Source: an uncultured Pseudohongiella sp. (GTDB taxonomy: Bacteria; Pseudomonadota; Gammaproteobacteria; Pseudomonadales; Pseudohongiellaceae). From it: 64,000 nt of DNA. The translations under genes and the position numbers were made by a program. The notes beneath the pieces are model-generated. The model saw only the letters and a list, made by a program, of their open reading frames with translations. It was not told the origin of the DNA and did not search any database. This document shows, one piece after another, positions 38,203 to 47,018 of the stretch. Position 1 is the first letter of the stretch. The number at the start of each line of letters is the position of its first letter. The stretch covers positions 3,452,577-3,516,576 of the forward strand of contig OX638323.1 of the NCBI GenBank assembly GCA_951812715.1. Direction: 5' to 3'.

Positions 38203-39085
38203 CGGATTCTCTCTTTCTGTTGTGATAAGCCTTGAGTGTATTTTGCAGCAACGAGGCCCGCGTCATCGGGCCGACGCCGCCAGGCACCGGGGTAATCCAT
38301 GAGCATTTCGGGCTGACCTGCTCGAAGTCCACGTCACCGGAAAGTCGGAAGCCCGATGGCCGGCTCGCATCGGCGACCCGGGTCGTGCCGACGTCAATCA
38401 CCACCGCCCCGGGCTTGACCATGTCGGCGGTGACCAAGCGGGGCTTACCGATGGCCGCGATCAGGATATCGGCGCCGGCGCACAGTTTCTTCAGGTCACG
38501 GGTACGGCTATGGGCGATGGTTACCGTGCAATTGCCGGGTTTGGCATTGCGCGAGAGCAGGATCGACATCGGGGTGCCGACGATATTGCTGCGGCCGAGC
38601 ACCACGCAATGTTTGCCTTCGGTTTCGATCCGATGCCGACTGAGCAATTCCATGACGCCATTCGGCGTTGCCGACACGAAAGCCGGCAGCCCCAGGCACA
38701 TCAGCCCGACGCTTTCCGGGCCGAAGCCGTCTACATCCTTGTCCGCGGCTATCGCCAGCGTGATCTTGTGCTCGTCGATGTGGTCCGGCAGCGGCAATTG
38801 CACGATGAATCCGTCGATGGCGTCGTTCGCGTTCAATGCGGCGACTTTTCGCAACAATTCGTCCTCGCTCGTGGCCACATTCATCCGCACCACGGTCGAG
38901 TCGAATCCGATCTCGTCGCAGTCCCTGACCTTGTTGGCCACATAGGTCTCGCTGGCGCCGTCATCGCCAACGAGCACCGCCGCCAGATGCGGCGCGCGGC
39001 GGCCGGCCGCGCGCAGTTGCTCGACCTGCGCGCCGATCTCACGGCGGATTTGTTCGGAACAGGACTTTCCGTCTAATATCTGCAC
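38195..39085 (-). CDS. folD: Bifunctional methylenetetrahydrofolate dehydrogenase/cyclohydrolase
   Basis: Interconverts methylene- and formyl-tetrahydrofolate with NADP. Seen: YVANKVRDCDEIG with the catalytic Tyr-Lys; GFIVQLPLPDHI; DKDVDGFGPESVG; VLGRSNIVGTPM (NADP loop); and the end PVPGGVGPMTRASLLQNT. About 296 residues from a GTG at 39085 (QILDGKSCSEQI), which fits the family; a longer reading to 39190 adds 35 unconserved residues. Confidence 0.95.
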   Translation of the reverse strand: MQILDGKSCSEQIRREIGAQVEQLRAAGRRAPHLAAVLVGDDGASETYVANKVRDCDEIGFDSTVVRMNVATSEDELLRKVAALNANDAIDGFIVQLPLPDHIDEHKITLAIAADKDVDGFGPESVGLMCLGLPAFVSATPNGVMELLSRHRIETEGKHCVVLGRSNIVGTPMSILLSRNAKPGNCTVTIAHSRTRDLKKLCAGADILIAAIGKPRLVTADMVKPGAVVIDVGTTRVADASRPSGFRLSGDVDFEQVSPKCSWITPVPGGVGPMTRASLLQNTLKAYHNRKRESDV

Positions 39086-39225
39086 GGCTTGGAACTCTAT
39101 GAAATGCTCAGCAACCACAAGTAGCTGTCGAACCGGATTCATCCGGACGCGCCGGCCTGCGGAAAGTCGGCAATGATAAACAAGCGCCATGGCATGCTCA
39201 AGCGCGGGATCGGAGACCCGCGCTG

Positions 39226-39933
39226 ATGGAGATGCTCATCGCCGTATTGGTGATTGTGGCCGGATCGTTCATACAAACGGCGATCGGATTCGGTCTGGCG
39301 GTGATCGCGGCGCCCATACTGTATTTCATGAATCCGGATTATGTGCCGGCGCCGATTACCGTGGCCGCGCTAACGCTTTCCCTGGCCAACGCCTGGCGCT
39401 TCCGGCAATCGATTTCCTTCACTGGGCTGAAGTTCGCGTTTCTGGGACGAGTGCCCGGCACGGTGGGCGGCGGTTTGCTCATTTTCTGGATCGACCAGCG
39501 CACCCTGGGATTGTGGCTGGGAATGTCCGTACTGGCGGCGGTATGGCTCAGTTTGGGCAAAGTCGCGTTCCGGCCCACGCGGCCGGCCATGTTCACCGCT
39601 GGATTCCTGTCCGGATTCATGGGCACGAGTACGTCCATCGGCGGTCCGCCCATGGCGCTGGTGCTGCAACATCAGACGGCGGATTTCATTCGCGCCAATA
39701 TGGCGGCTTTTTTCGTCGTGAGCTGTGTGCTGACCCTGATCATGCTTTCCTTCGTGGGGCGTTTCGGAGAACAGCAGCTCCTGCTGTCGCTCCCGTTTCT
39801 GCCGGCCACCTTGCTCGGCTATTGGCTGGCTATGCGTTCGGTGCATCTGATTACATCGCGGATGTTGAGGCTGGGATCCTTGACCTTGTGCTGCATAGCG
39901 GGATTCGCGGCAGTGATTTCGTACTGGATTTGA
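39226..39933 (+). CDS. TSUP (TauE/SafE) family membrane transporter
   Basis: 235 residues, about seven or eight helices. The two internal repeats are recognised by FIQTAIGFGLAVIAAPIL and FLSGFMGTSTSIGGPPMAL. TSUP proteins export or take up sulfonates, sulfite or other organic anions; substrate unknown. Divergent from folD, standing alone. Confidence 0.9.
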   Translation: MEMLIAVLVIVAGSFIQTAIGFGLAVIAAPILYFMNPDYVPAPITVAALTLSLANAWRFRQSISFTGLKFAFLGRVPGTVGGGLLIFWIDQRTLGLWLGMSVLAAVWLSLGKVAFRPTRPAMFTAGFLSGFMGTSTSIGGPPMALVLQHQTADFIRANMAAFFVVSCVLTLIMLSFVGRFGEQQLLLSLPFLPATLLGYWLAMRSVHLITSRMLRLGSLTLCCIAGFAAVISYWI

Positions 39934-40018
39934 ATTGACGGAATCGTTTCCCGGCGTCTTTACTCCACTGCCCCGGGTGGTAGACTGACTTTCCCATTCT
40001 CATATCGAGGAAACCCAG

Positions 40019-40384
40019 GTGAAAAAACTAATCGCAGCGATTCTAATTTGTGCATTCGCGCCATTCGTGTACGCCGACAATGACGCGGCGACGGAAGTCA
40101 TCGCCAATGTGCTGACCAACCTGAATCATTTTCCGACAGACGATGACAAGGCCGCCTTGCAAGGTCTGATCGACGATGACAATGTTGGGCCAGCCTTCAA
40201 GGCGATAGCGAACGCGGTCATGGGAATCGAACATTCAGCCAGCGAAGACGGCAAGGCCGCGCTGTCGCGGGTGCTGGACGCGGACAATGCCGATCCACGC
40301 GCCAAGTCCCTGGCGGAAGTCGTGATGAATCTGAACCACGGCGCCAGCGACGAAGCCAAGGCGGCCATCCAGGAATTGCTGTAA
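40019..40384 (+). CDS. Small secreted protein with three ~35-residue helical repeats
   Basis: 121 residues from a GTG at 40019 (GAGG upstream). Signal peptide KKLIAAILICAFAPFVYA. The mature part is three imperfect repeats around residues 35, 69 and 104, each reading [NG]-[LI]-[NE]-H-x-x-[ST]-[DE]-x-x-KAA-[LI], rich in Asp and Ala. No cysteines in the mature part. The spacing suggests stacked helices, perhaps a periplasmic binding or scaffold protein. Family not recognised. A GC-rich hairpin follows. Confidence 0.65.
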   Translation: MKKLIAAILICAFAPFVYADNDAATEVIANVLTNLNHFPTDDDKAALQGLIDDDNVGPAFKAIANAVMGIEHSASEDGKAALSRVLDADNADPRAKSLAEVVMNLNHGASDEAKAAIQELL

Positions 40385-40429
40385 TTCGATGTCTGGCGGC
40401 GCCTTACTGGCGCTGACCACGAATTGCTT

Positions 40430-40456
40430 GCCTGGCGGGGCGAAGCCCCGCCAGGC
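40430..40456. terminator. GC-rich hairpin between convergent genes
   Basis: Perfect 12 bp stem GCCTGGCGGGGC / GCCCCGCCAGGC with a GAA loop, lying 46 nt after the small secreted protein gene and abutting the stop of the acyltransferase gene on the other strand. No long T-run on either side, so it may be a bidirectional terminator or an mRNA-protecting stem. Confidence 0.6.
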
Positions 40457-41032
40457 TTATGTATTGGCCAAATTGAGACCGCGCTTTTCCGCATAGAATT
40501 CGCGGATTGCCGCCATATCGCGCTCCAGGTCGCCGCTGGGCCGATAGAAATCCGCGACCCCCGCTTCCTTTTTCCCCGCATCGACATAGCCCAGCAGAAT
40601 AGGTACGCCAGCGTTGCTGGCAATGTGATAAAAGCCTGATTTCCAGTGCTTAACCTTGCTGCGCGTGCCTTCCGGCGGCACCAGCACGATCAGTTCGTCA
40701 TGCTGCTCAAATTGCCGCACGGTTTCGCGCACCACGTTATGCGGCCGTCCGCGGTCGATAGGGATACCGCCCAGCCATTTCATCAAGCTAGCGAACGGGA
40801 ACGGGAACAGGGTGTGCTTGCCCATCCAGTAGATGCGTAACTTCAGTTTCAGCACCGCCATGATCATCAGCGGGAAATCCCAGTTGCTGGTATGCGGCGC
40901 GCCGATCATTACACAGCGTTGGCGTTCGAGTTCGCCGCCGCGGATCTTCCAGCCGATCAGCGCCAGCACCAGGATGGAACACCAGCGCAATAGCGGGGTG
41001 ACGAGCGGAGTGGAAAAAATCGTAATGCGCAT
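40457..41032 (-). CDS. PlsC-like 1-acyl-glycerol-3-phosphate acyltransferase family protein
   Basis: 191 residues. An N-terminal hydrophobic segment is followed by the acyltransferase motif GAPHTSNWDFPLM (HTxxWD form of Hx4D). GGIPIDRG (motif II) and LVPPEGTRSKVKHWKSGFYH (motif III) follow. The HTSNWD variant is typical of a distinct group of short lysophospholipid acyltransferases rather than PlsC proper. Acts at the inner membrane; acyl acceptor uncertain. Confidence 0.88.
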   Translation of the reverse strand: MRITIFSTPLVTPLLRWCSILVLALIGWKIRGGELERQRCVMIGAPHTSNWDFPLMIMAVLKLKLRIYWMGKHTLFPFPFASLMKWLGGIPIDRGRPHNVVRETVRQFEQHDELIVLVPPEGTRSKVKHWKSGFYHIASNAGVPILLGYVDAGKKEAGVADFYRPSGDLERDMAAIREFYAEKRGLNLANT

Positions 41033-41056
41033 GGGTTTCCCTGCTGGAACTCGGCG

Positions 41057-41455
41057 TCAGTCCTCGTCACCGAATAGCCGTTTCAGTTCGGCAAGAGCCT
41101 GATCCGATTCGCTGGACGCGGATTCACCAGGCTTTGTTTGGGGCAATTCTTCACCAAACAATTCAGCCAGTTGCTGTTCGGCGGCGCGGGAATCGCCCTC
41201 GTTCTTGCGTCGGAACGCGTTTTTACCCGGCAAGAAATAGTCGCAGAAATTGGCGCGATCCTTGTCGAGCACGAACTCCGCCCGATCCTCGCGGCAGGCG
41301 TCTGCCGCCGCGGGATCGTAATGCCGGCAGGCATAACAGACATGCAGATCGGCCTTGCATTGGCTGCATTCCTCATAACGGGAAAAGGGCAGAAGCACGT
41401 CTTTCATGACGTTGGCGCATTTCCAGCAATCGACGCGAACGCTGCGGCTGGCCAT
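41057..41455 (-). CDS. Cysteine-rich zinc-ribbon-like protein of unknown function
   Basis: 132 residues. Eight cysteines at residues 10, 13, 30, 33, 40, 43, 54 and 71, mostly in CxxC pairs (CWKC, CSQC, CYAC), over the first 75 residues, then a charged helical tail. The text LLPFSRYEECSQCKADLHVC, then HYDP, is conserved in gammaproteobacteria as far as I recall. Likely binds zinc. The ATG at 41455 lies just past the stop of the nitroreductase gene; a GTG at 41464 would overlap it. Function unknown. Confidence 0.7.
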   Translation of the reverse strand: MASRSVRVDCWKCANVMKDVLLPFSRYEECSQCKADLHVCYACRHYDPAAADACREDRAEFVLDKDRANFCDYFLPGKNAFRRKNEGDSRAAEQQLAELFGEELPQTKPGESASSESDQALAELKRLFGDED

Positions 41456-41457
41456 GC

Positions 41458-42012
41458 CTACCACTCTCGAAAATACTCGGCCGGATCTTCCGGCCGCAAA
41501 TTCTTGCGCTTGCCGACGATCGCGCCAAGATACAGAAAACCAATGATCTTCTCATTCGCGGCGAGTCCCAGGCCTTTCATCACGCGCGGGTGATAAGCCA
41601 TTGAGCCAGTCCGCCACATCGCTCCAACACCTTGGGCATGTGCGGCGTTCAGCATGTTCTGCGCGGCAGCGCCGGCCGAAAGATCCTGCTCGATTGCAGG
41701 CACCTTGGGATGTTCCACATGGCTGGCAATCACAATAATGATCATCGGCGCCCGCGAAGTCTTGGCCTGCAATCGGTCCTGCTGTTGCTGGTCCATGTCC
41801 GGAGTGGAAGCTAGCGCGGCCTCGACAAACAAACCACCGAGCCGCCCTCGCGATTCGCCGCGAACGACAAGAAAACGCCAAGGCCTGAGCATGGCATGAT
41901 CAGCGGCGCGCAAGGCCGCTCGACAAATATTTTCGAGCTGCTCCGGCGCGGGCTCCGGCTCCCCCAGGCGAGGAACCGAATTTCGAGTGAACAATGCTTC
42001 GAGGGCATTCAT
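41458..42012 (-). CDS. Nitroreductase family protein (YdjA-like)
   Basis: 184 residues of the FMN-dependent nitroreductase fold. It starts MNALEALFTRNSVPRLGEPE, with FMN-contact RN-S in place of RRS-R. HAMLRPWRFLVVRGES and GVGAMWRTGSMAYHPRV follow, and the end is EKIIGFLYLGAIVGKR. The short length and HxxLRPWRF text fit the YdjA group. Substrate unknown. ATG at 42012 preferred; an extra 6 residues are possible upstream. The cysteine-rich protein gene follows immediately. Confidence 0.9.
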   Translation of the reverse strand: MNALEALFTRNSVPRLGEPEPAPEQLENICRAALRAADHAMLRPWRFLVVRGESRGRLGGLFVEAALASTPDMDQQQQDRLQAKTSRAPMIIIVIASHVEHPKVPAIEQDLSAGAAAQNMLNAAHAQGVGAMWRTGSMAYHPRVMKGLGLAANEKIIGFLYLGAIVGKRKNLRPEDPAEYFREW

Positions 42013-42250
42013 TTCAAAGAATCCGCGCATTGCAAGGGGGCGCTCCCCTTCACGGCCTCGCTCGAAATATCAAAAACTTGACCAGACGACATTGTATACA
42101 CTGCTGCTATTCGACAGACTGAAGCTCAACACTGTCGGAAGCATAAAGCATTCAAGGAAACCGGGAAACCGGCTCTGAAGGCGGCGTCGAGCATGGGTTA
42201 TGCGGGGCATTGGTGCTATACTTGCCGGCATCGCGCGATTGGGACACAAC

Positions 42251-43849
42251 ATGAATTCCCAGGCTCAAATGATCGCCATCAGCAGCGGCGAGCCGATCTA
42301 TCCCAGGGAAAAATCCCGTTATTTCGGTACTGTCACGAGGAAGAAGCTGCGGCTGGCGTTCTCGTTCTATTCGCCGGACGGCAACGAGATCGCCATGCCC
42401 ATCGCCAGCATGTCCGCCTACCTCAAGCGCGAATTTCCCGAGGTCGAAGTTCTGCTTGAGCCGGTGTTGATCCTGCGCGACGCCGAGCGCTATTCACCAA
42501 TGAATTTCGCTCGCGGCATCCAGTCGCTCGACGCCGACCTGATTGCCTTTTCCGTCATGAGTCCGCATTGGTATCCGATGGAGCCGTATTTCGCGGAACT
42601 CAAGCGGCTGATGCCTTCGCTGCCGATCCTGATCGGCGGATACCAGGCTATGCTTTCCCAGGAAGAGACGATAAGTAATCCTAACATCGACTACATTTGT
42701 GTCGGCGACGGCGAATACGCCATCGGCAATATGGTGCGGCATTTGCGCGGCGAACTCGGCCCCGCCGACGGCATGTGGGAAAAACTGATCGATGGCGAAA
42801 TTTTCCGCACCGAACCGCATCAGAACGGCGACCTCGCCGCGCTGCCGTTTCCGGACTACGATATTTTTTCCCGGGACGGTAGTTTCGAGGGCGTGAATTC
42901 TTCCATTTTCGGCCCGAAGGGCAAGCTGGTGCTGCCGGTGATGACCGGCCGCGGCTGTCCCTATCGCTGCACTTATTGCTGCAATACACCGATCCTGGAA
43001 GGCTGGAAAAGCAAGAAGACTTTTCTGCGCAAATACGAACCCGAAGCCATGGTGACTGAACTCGAACGCCTGCGGGACGAATATAATGTCGGCTACTTCG
43101 AGTTCTGGGATGAGTTGTTCCTGTCCAATCTCAAATTCGTGCGCGCCTTTTTTGAAATCTACCAGCAGCGCATCCGCCTGCCGTTCTCGATCAATTCGCG
43201 GGTAGAAGTGATGAACGAGGAATTCTGCCGCACGGCGGCGGAGGCAGGCTGCCACACGATCTGGTTCGGCATCGAAAGCGGCGACGAAGAATTCCGCTCG
43301 CGCATGCTAGGCCGCAAGATGACCAATCAGCAGGTCATCGACGCCGCCGACAATTGCAAGAAGGCGGGAATCTTCCGCCTTACCTTCAATATCGTCGGCG
43401 CTCCGCTCGAAACCGCCGAAAACATGCGCAAGACCCTGGAACTCAACAAGCGCATCGCCCCCGAGTTTTTCTTTTTCTTCCCCTACATTCCCCTGCGCGG
43501 CACACCGCTGTACAAGATCGCCGAACAGGAAGGCCTGCTGCTGAAACACAAGAAGAATCTGCATTATCTTTCCGCCGTTAACGATCGCCAGTTCACCTTG
43601 AACATGAAGGAACGTCCGGACTTGCTGTCACAAGAGGAATACAACGAAATCTGCATGGAAATGCTGGCTTTTCAGGAAGCCAACAATCGCCTCAGCTATA
43701 CCGAAGGCAATGCCATGGAAGAGCCGGCCACGGTTGAGGACAAGAGTTTCCAGCTCGTGGAAGACCCGCCGTCTCCGGTGCAAGCCGTGGTAGCGGAAAA
43801 GGAGAACAAATCAATATTTTCCGAGGTGCGCGGATTTTTCAGCCGCTAG
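42251..43849 (+). CDS. Cobalamin-binding-domain radical SAM protein
   Basis: About 532 residues. The N-terminal part has a B12-binding-like Rossmann domain (SPDGNEIAMPIASMSAYLKR; LIAFSVMSPHWYPMEPYF; ILIGGYQAM; DYICVGDGE). The radical SAM core begins GRGCPYRCTYCCNTP (CxxxCxxC). The SPASM-free C-terminal 60 residues are acidic and low in complexity. Class B-type enzymes of this layout methylate or rearrange carbon skeletons, but the substrate cannot be guessed. No partner gene is adjacent: MATE exporter converges 7 nt downstream. Confidence 0.85.
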   Translation: MNSQAQMIAISSGEPIYPREKSRYFGTVTRKKLRLAFSFYSPDGNEIAMPIASMSAYLKREFPEVEVLLEPVLILRDAERYSPMNFARGIQSLDADLIAFSVMSPHWYPMEPYFAELKRLMPSLPILIGGYQAMLSQEETISNPNIDYICVGDGEYAIGNMVRHLRGELGPADGMWEKLIDGEIFRTEPHQNGDLAALPFPDYDIFSRDGSFEGVNSSIFGPKGKLVLPVMTGRGCPYRCTYCCNTPILEGWKSKKTFLRKYEPEAMVTELERLRDEYNVGYFEFWDELFLSNLKFVRAFFEIYQQRIRLPFSINSRVEVMNEEFCRTAAEAGCHTIWFGIESGDEEFRSRMLGRKMTNQQVIDAADNCKKAGIFRLTFNIVGAPLETAENMRKTLELNKRIAPEFFFFFPYIPLRGTPLYKIAEQEGLLLKHKKNLHYLSAVNDRQFTLNMKERPDLLSQEEYNEICMEMLAFQEANNRLSYTEGNAMEEPATVEDKSFQLVEDPPSPVQAVVAEKENKSIFSEVRGFFSR

Positions 43850-43856
43850 GCCGGAT

Positions 43857-45221
43857 TCAGGCGGTCTTTTCCTGCAAGTACAATTCCGACTTGACCTCCC
43901 GATTGAACGTGGCCAGCGAAATCACTCCCATTATGAGGTTGCCGGCGACGGCGCCGACAAAAAAGCCCCAGAGCCCGAAATACACGCTGCCAAGCCAGGC
44001 CAGCGGCACATAGAAAACGAAAAACCGCGCGATGCTCAACCACAGCGCGCTCATGGGCCGATGCAGGGCATTCAGCGACGAATTGGTCAGGATGATGACA
44101 CCTTGCATGCCGTAGCCGAGAGGCAATATCCATAGAAACAGCTTGATCGTGGAAATCACTTCCGGGTCGTCGGAAAATACTTCGGCGATAAGGGGGGCGG
44201 CCAACGCCAGTACGCCGTAAATAAACAACTGCCAGACCAGGACGAAACGGATCGCGAGCCGGTAGGCTTCGGCGACTCGCTCCACGCGGCCGGCGCCGTA
44301 GTTCTGGCTGATCAGCGGCGGCAGCGAAGTAGACATCGCCAACACCAGCAAGATAGCGATGGGTTCGATGCGGCCACCCACTCCCAGCGCCGCCACGGCG
44401 CTGTTGCCGAAACCCGCGGCGATGGCGGTCATGATGCCCGCCGCCAGCGGGGTCATCATGTTCGCGCCCGCCGCGGGAATGCCGATACGCAGCATTTCCC
44501 GGCCCGAAGTCGCGAACACTTCATTGGAAGGCAGGCGCCTGCTGACCATTTCCAGTTTGAAGATGAGCAGGTAGTAAAGGTAGGCGAAAACCAGCGCCCA
44601 GGAAATTACTGTCGCCCAGGCGGCGCCCTGAATGCCCAGGGCGGGGAAGGGTCCTATTCCAAAGATCAGTAATGGGTCTAGCACGGCGTTGGAAAAACCC
44701 GCGAAAGCCATCAGCATGCTTGGCGTCCTGGTGTTGCCGCTTGCGCGCAGGATGCTGTTGCCGGTCATCATGCAAACGATCAGCAGGCTGCCAGGCAACC
44801 ATACCACCATGAACTCGCGAATCAGCACCAGCAGATCAGCGCTGGCGCCAAGCAAGCCGAAAATTTCGTCCAGGAAGATCCAGCACAGCACGACCAGCAC
44901 GCTGGCCGTGGTCAGGGAAATGTAATTGATTACCGTGGCCGCTTCCTTGGCCCGCTCGCTATCGCCGCCGCCGAGATGTTTCGCCACGACCGCGGAAGCG
45001 CCGATGCCGAGGCCGATCGCCATGCTCATGACGGTAAAGCCAACGGGAAAGGTGAAACTGATGGCGGTCAGCGGTTCGGTGCCCAGGAAACTGATGAACA
45101 GGGTGTCCACCATGTTGAAAGTAAACATCATCAGCATGCCGATGATCATCGGCATGGTCATGCGGACGAGAGCTTCCCGCACGGATCCTTCCACCAGCTT
45201 GTGATGACTGCTTTGAGACAC
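43857..45221 (-). CDS. MATE family efflux transporter
   Basis: 454 residues, 12 helices in two homologous halves. REALVRMTMPMIIGMLMMFT opens it; FNMVDTLFISFLGTEPLTAI and IGLGIGASAVVAKHLGGG are MATE-typical, and the second half has LGVGGRIEPIAILLVLAMST. MATE proteins extrude cationic drugs or metabolites with Na+ or H+. Substrate unknown. Lies between the radical SAM gene and suhB. Confidence 0.93.
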   Translation of the reverse strand: MSQSSHHKLVEGSVREALVRMTMPMIIGMLMMFTFNMVDTLFISFLGTEPLTAISFTFPVGFTVMSMAIGLGIGASAVVAKHLGGGDSERAKEAATVINYISLTTASVLVVLCWIFLDEIFGLLGASADLLVLIREFMVVWLPGSLLIVCMMTGNSILRASGNTRTPSMLMAFAGFSNAVLDPLLIFGIGPFPALGIQGAAWATVISWALVFAYLYYLLIFKLEMVSRRLPSNEVFATSGREMLRIGIPAAGANMMTPLAAGIMTAIAAGFGNSAVAALGVGGRIEPIAILLVLAMSTSLPPLISQNYGAGRVERVAEAYRLAIRFVLVWQLFIYGVLALAAPLIAEVFSDDPEVISTIKLFLWILPLGYGMQGVIILTNSSLNALHRPMSALWLSIARFFVFYVPLAWLGSVYFGLWGFFVGAVAGNLIMGVISLATFNREVKSELYLQEKTA

Positions 45222-45277
45222 GAGAATTTCCCGGGGAGCCGGTCGGGAATATATCCTAATACCGGCTCGGATGCTTA

Positions 45278-46060
45278 TTACAAATCGCCGATTTCGACGC
45301 GCAGCCGCAACAGTTCGCGCACCATGCGCGGATTGCCGAACAGCGTTTCACTGCCGCCGGCGATGTCGGGATGGCCTGTTTCGCTGACCAGCAGGCCGCC
45401 GGCCTCTTGCAGCACCAGCGCCGCCGCCAATATACCGATGCCGGCGCGTTCGCCGACCCATCCGCCTTGCAGGCGATTCGCCGCGGTCTGCAGGATATCG
45501 AATACGGCGCAGCCGCTTTGCCGGATCAATGCCTCCCTGGCTTGCAGCGCCTGTTGCATCTCTGACAGCGCTCGCCGGCGAGCGCCAAGGGAGTGCAGGC
45601 CGATCATGCCGCCATCCGGCCGCTTGGCGTCGCCAGCGCGGATGCGGCGGGAATTCAATTGCGCGCCCTGGCCGCGGCTGGCGGTGAACTCTTCATTGGT
45701 CTGCGGGAATACCATGGCGGCGTGGCTCAAAATGCCCTTGACGCGGCAACCTACGGCAACGCCGAAGCAGGGCAGGCCGGAATAGAAATTGCGGTTGCCG
45801 GCAAGCGGTTCGAGCAGCCAGGTGACGCTGTCGTCTTCGCCGCCGCAAGTGCCCGAGAAGCGCGATTCGATTCGATGTTCCGGATAGAGTTTTTGAATCC
45901 GGTAGACGAGCGTTCGTTCCGAGTCGCGGTCCATGCTGGTGGCGAAGCCGCTTGCGGAATCGTCAAGCACTCGCACCCGATCGAGCCGATCTACGCCGTG
46001 GGCAAGATTACGGGCGGCGGCATGCGCCGCGTCGAGGGCGACATTGAGCAGGGATTCCAT
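45278..46060 (-). CDS. suhB: SuhB-like inositol monophosphatase family protein, active site degenerate
   Basis: 260 residues aligning over full length with SuhB (MESLLNVALDAAHAAARNLA; EFTASRGQGAQLNSRRIR; LVLQEAGG; GNPRMVRELL). All metal-binding motifs are changed. The EE[SF]G-type glutamate (residue 67) is Arg. The DPLDGTTNF motif reads EPLAGNRNF at 84-92. The WD[FI]AAG motif near residue 209 reads GILAAA. Enzymatic activity is therefore unlikely. SuhB also acts as a non-enzymatic factor in rRNA transcription antitermination, which would not need these residues. It is divergent from trmJ as in other gammaproteobacteria. Confidence 0.82.
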   Translation of the reverse strand: MESLLNVALDAAHAAARNLAHGVDRLDRVRVLDDSASGFATSMDRDSERTLVYRIQKLYPEHRIESRFSGTCGGEDDSVTWLLEPLAGNRNFYSGLPCFGVAVGCRVKGILSHAAMVFPQTNEEFTASRGQGAQLNSRRIRAGDAKRPDGGMIGLHSLGARRRALSEMQQALQAREALIRQSGCAVFDILQTAANRLQGGWVGERAGIGILAAALVLQEAGGLLVSETGHPDIAGGSETLFGNPRMVRELLRLRVEIGDL

Positions 46061-46234
46061 GAATTGATTGAATTCGGGCTAGCGGACGAGCCGGGGCGAA
46101 GATGATAGCAGAATTGCAAAGCCGGCCCGGCCTGAAATTCAGTTTTGCCTCCGGCGGCCGGAATGGTGAGATAATGCCGCCGTTGCCACCAATCGGCCTG
46201 AAGCCCGAAACAGCAGCCGCGACTTTTGCCACCC

Positions 46235-46993
46235 ATGACCAAAGCGGATTTCAGAAACATATCGGTAGTGCTGGTCAACACCTCGCATCCCGGCAATATC
46301 GGCGCCAGCGCCCGGGCGATGAACAACATGGGTCTGACCAACCTGGTGCTGGTGCGGCCGAAGGAGTTTCCCAGTGGCGTCGCCATTGGCCGGGCGGCCT
46401 CGGCGGTGGCATTGCTCGATAATGCCAGGGTGGTCGATTCGCTGACCGAGGCAGTCGCGGATTGCGGTCTCGTCATTGGCGCGAGCGCCCGTTCCCGACG
46501 CATTCCCTGGCCATTGCTGACGCCGGCGCAATGCGCGGAGAAGGCGCTCGAAGCCGGAACCAATCGCGTGGCGCTGGTATTCGGCCGCGAAGATACCGGA
46601 TTGAGCAACGAAGAATTGCGGCTATGCCATTACCACGTTCGTATTCCCGCTAATCCCGGCTACTCTTCGCTAAATCTCGCCGCGGCGGTGATGGTGATTT
46701 GCTACGAGTTGTACAAGACCGCCACTGGCGTGGACAAGGAAGGCGCCGGCCCCGCGGAGCGGGAATGGGACCAGGAATTGGCTACCGGGGAAGATTTGGA
46801 GCGGTTTTACCGGCACCTGGAAAGCGTATTGATCGCGGTCGACTTTCACGACCCGGAAAATCCGCGTCAACTCATGCAGCGGATTCGGCGTCTATTCGGC
46901 CGCATCCGCATCGATGTCATGGAAATGAGCATCCTGCGCGGGATGCTTTCGAATATCGAACAGAATCTGCGCAAGCGCGACCCGATGGATTGA
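46235..46993 (+). CDS. trmJ: tRNA (cytidine/uridine-2'-O-)-methyltransferase TrmJ
   Basis: SPOUT-class enzyme that methylates position 32 of several tRNAs. 252 residues: ISVVLVNTSHPGNIGASARA, then NNMGLTNLVLVRP, ASARSRRIPWPLLTP, LVFGREDTGLSNEELRLCHY and IPANPGYSSLNLAAAV are its knot motifs. C-terminal helices after 170 dimerise and bind tRNA. ATG at 46235 selected; a TTG 9 nt before it is weaker. Confidence 0.96.
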   Translation: MTKADFRNISVVLVNTSHPGNIGASARAMNNMGLTNLVLVRPKEFPSGVAIGRAASAVALLDNARVVDSLTEAVADCGLVIGASARSRRIPWPLLTPAQCAEKALEAGTNRVALVFGREDTGLSNEELRLCHYHVRIPANPGYSSLNLAAAVMVICYELYKTATGVDKEGAGPAEREWDQELATGEDLERFYRHLESVLIAVDFHDPENPRQLMQRIRRLFGRIRIDVMEMSILRGMLSNIEQNLRKRDPMD

Positions 46994-47018
46994 ATCCGCC
47001 AGTGCGCTTCAGTGCGTT

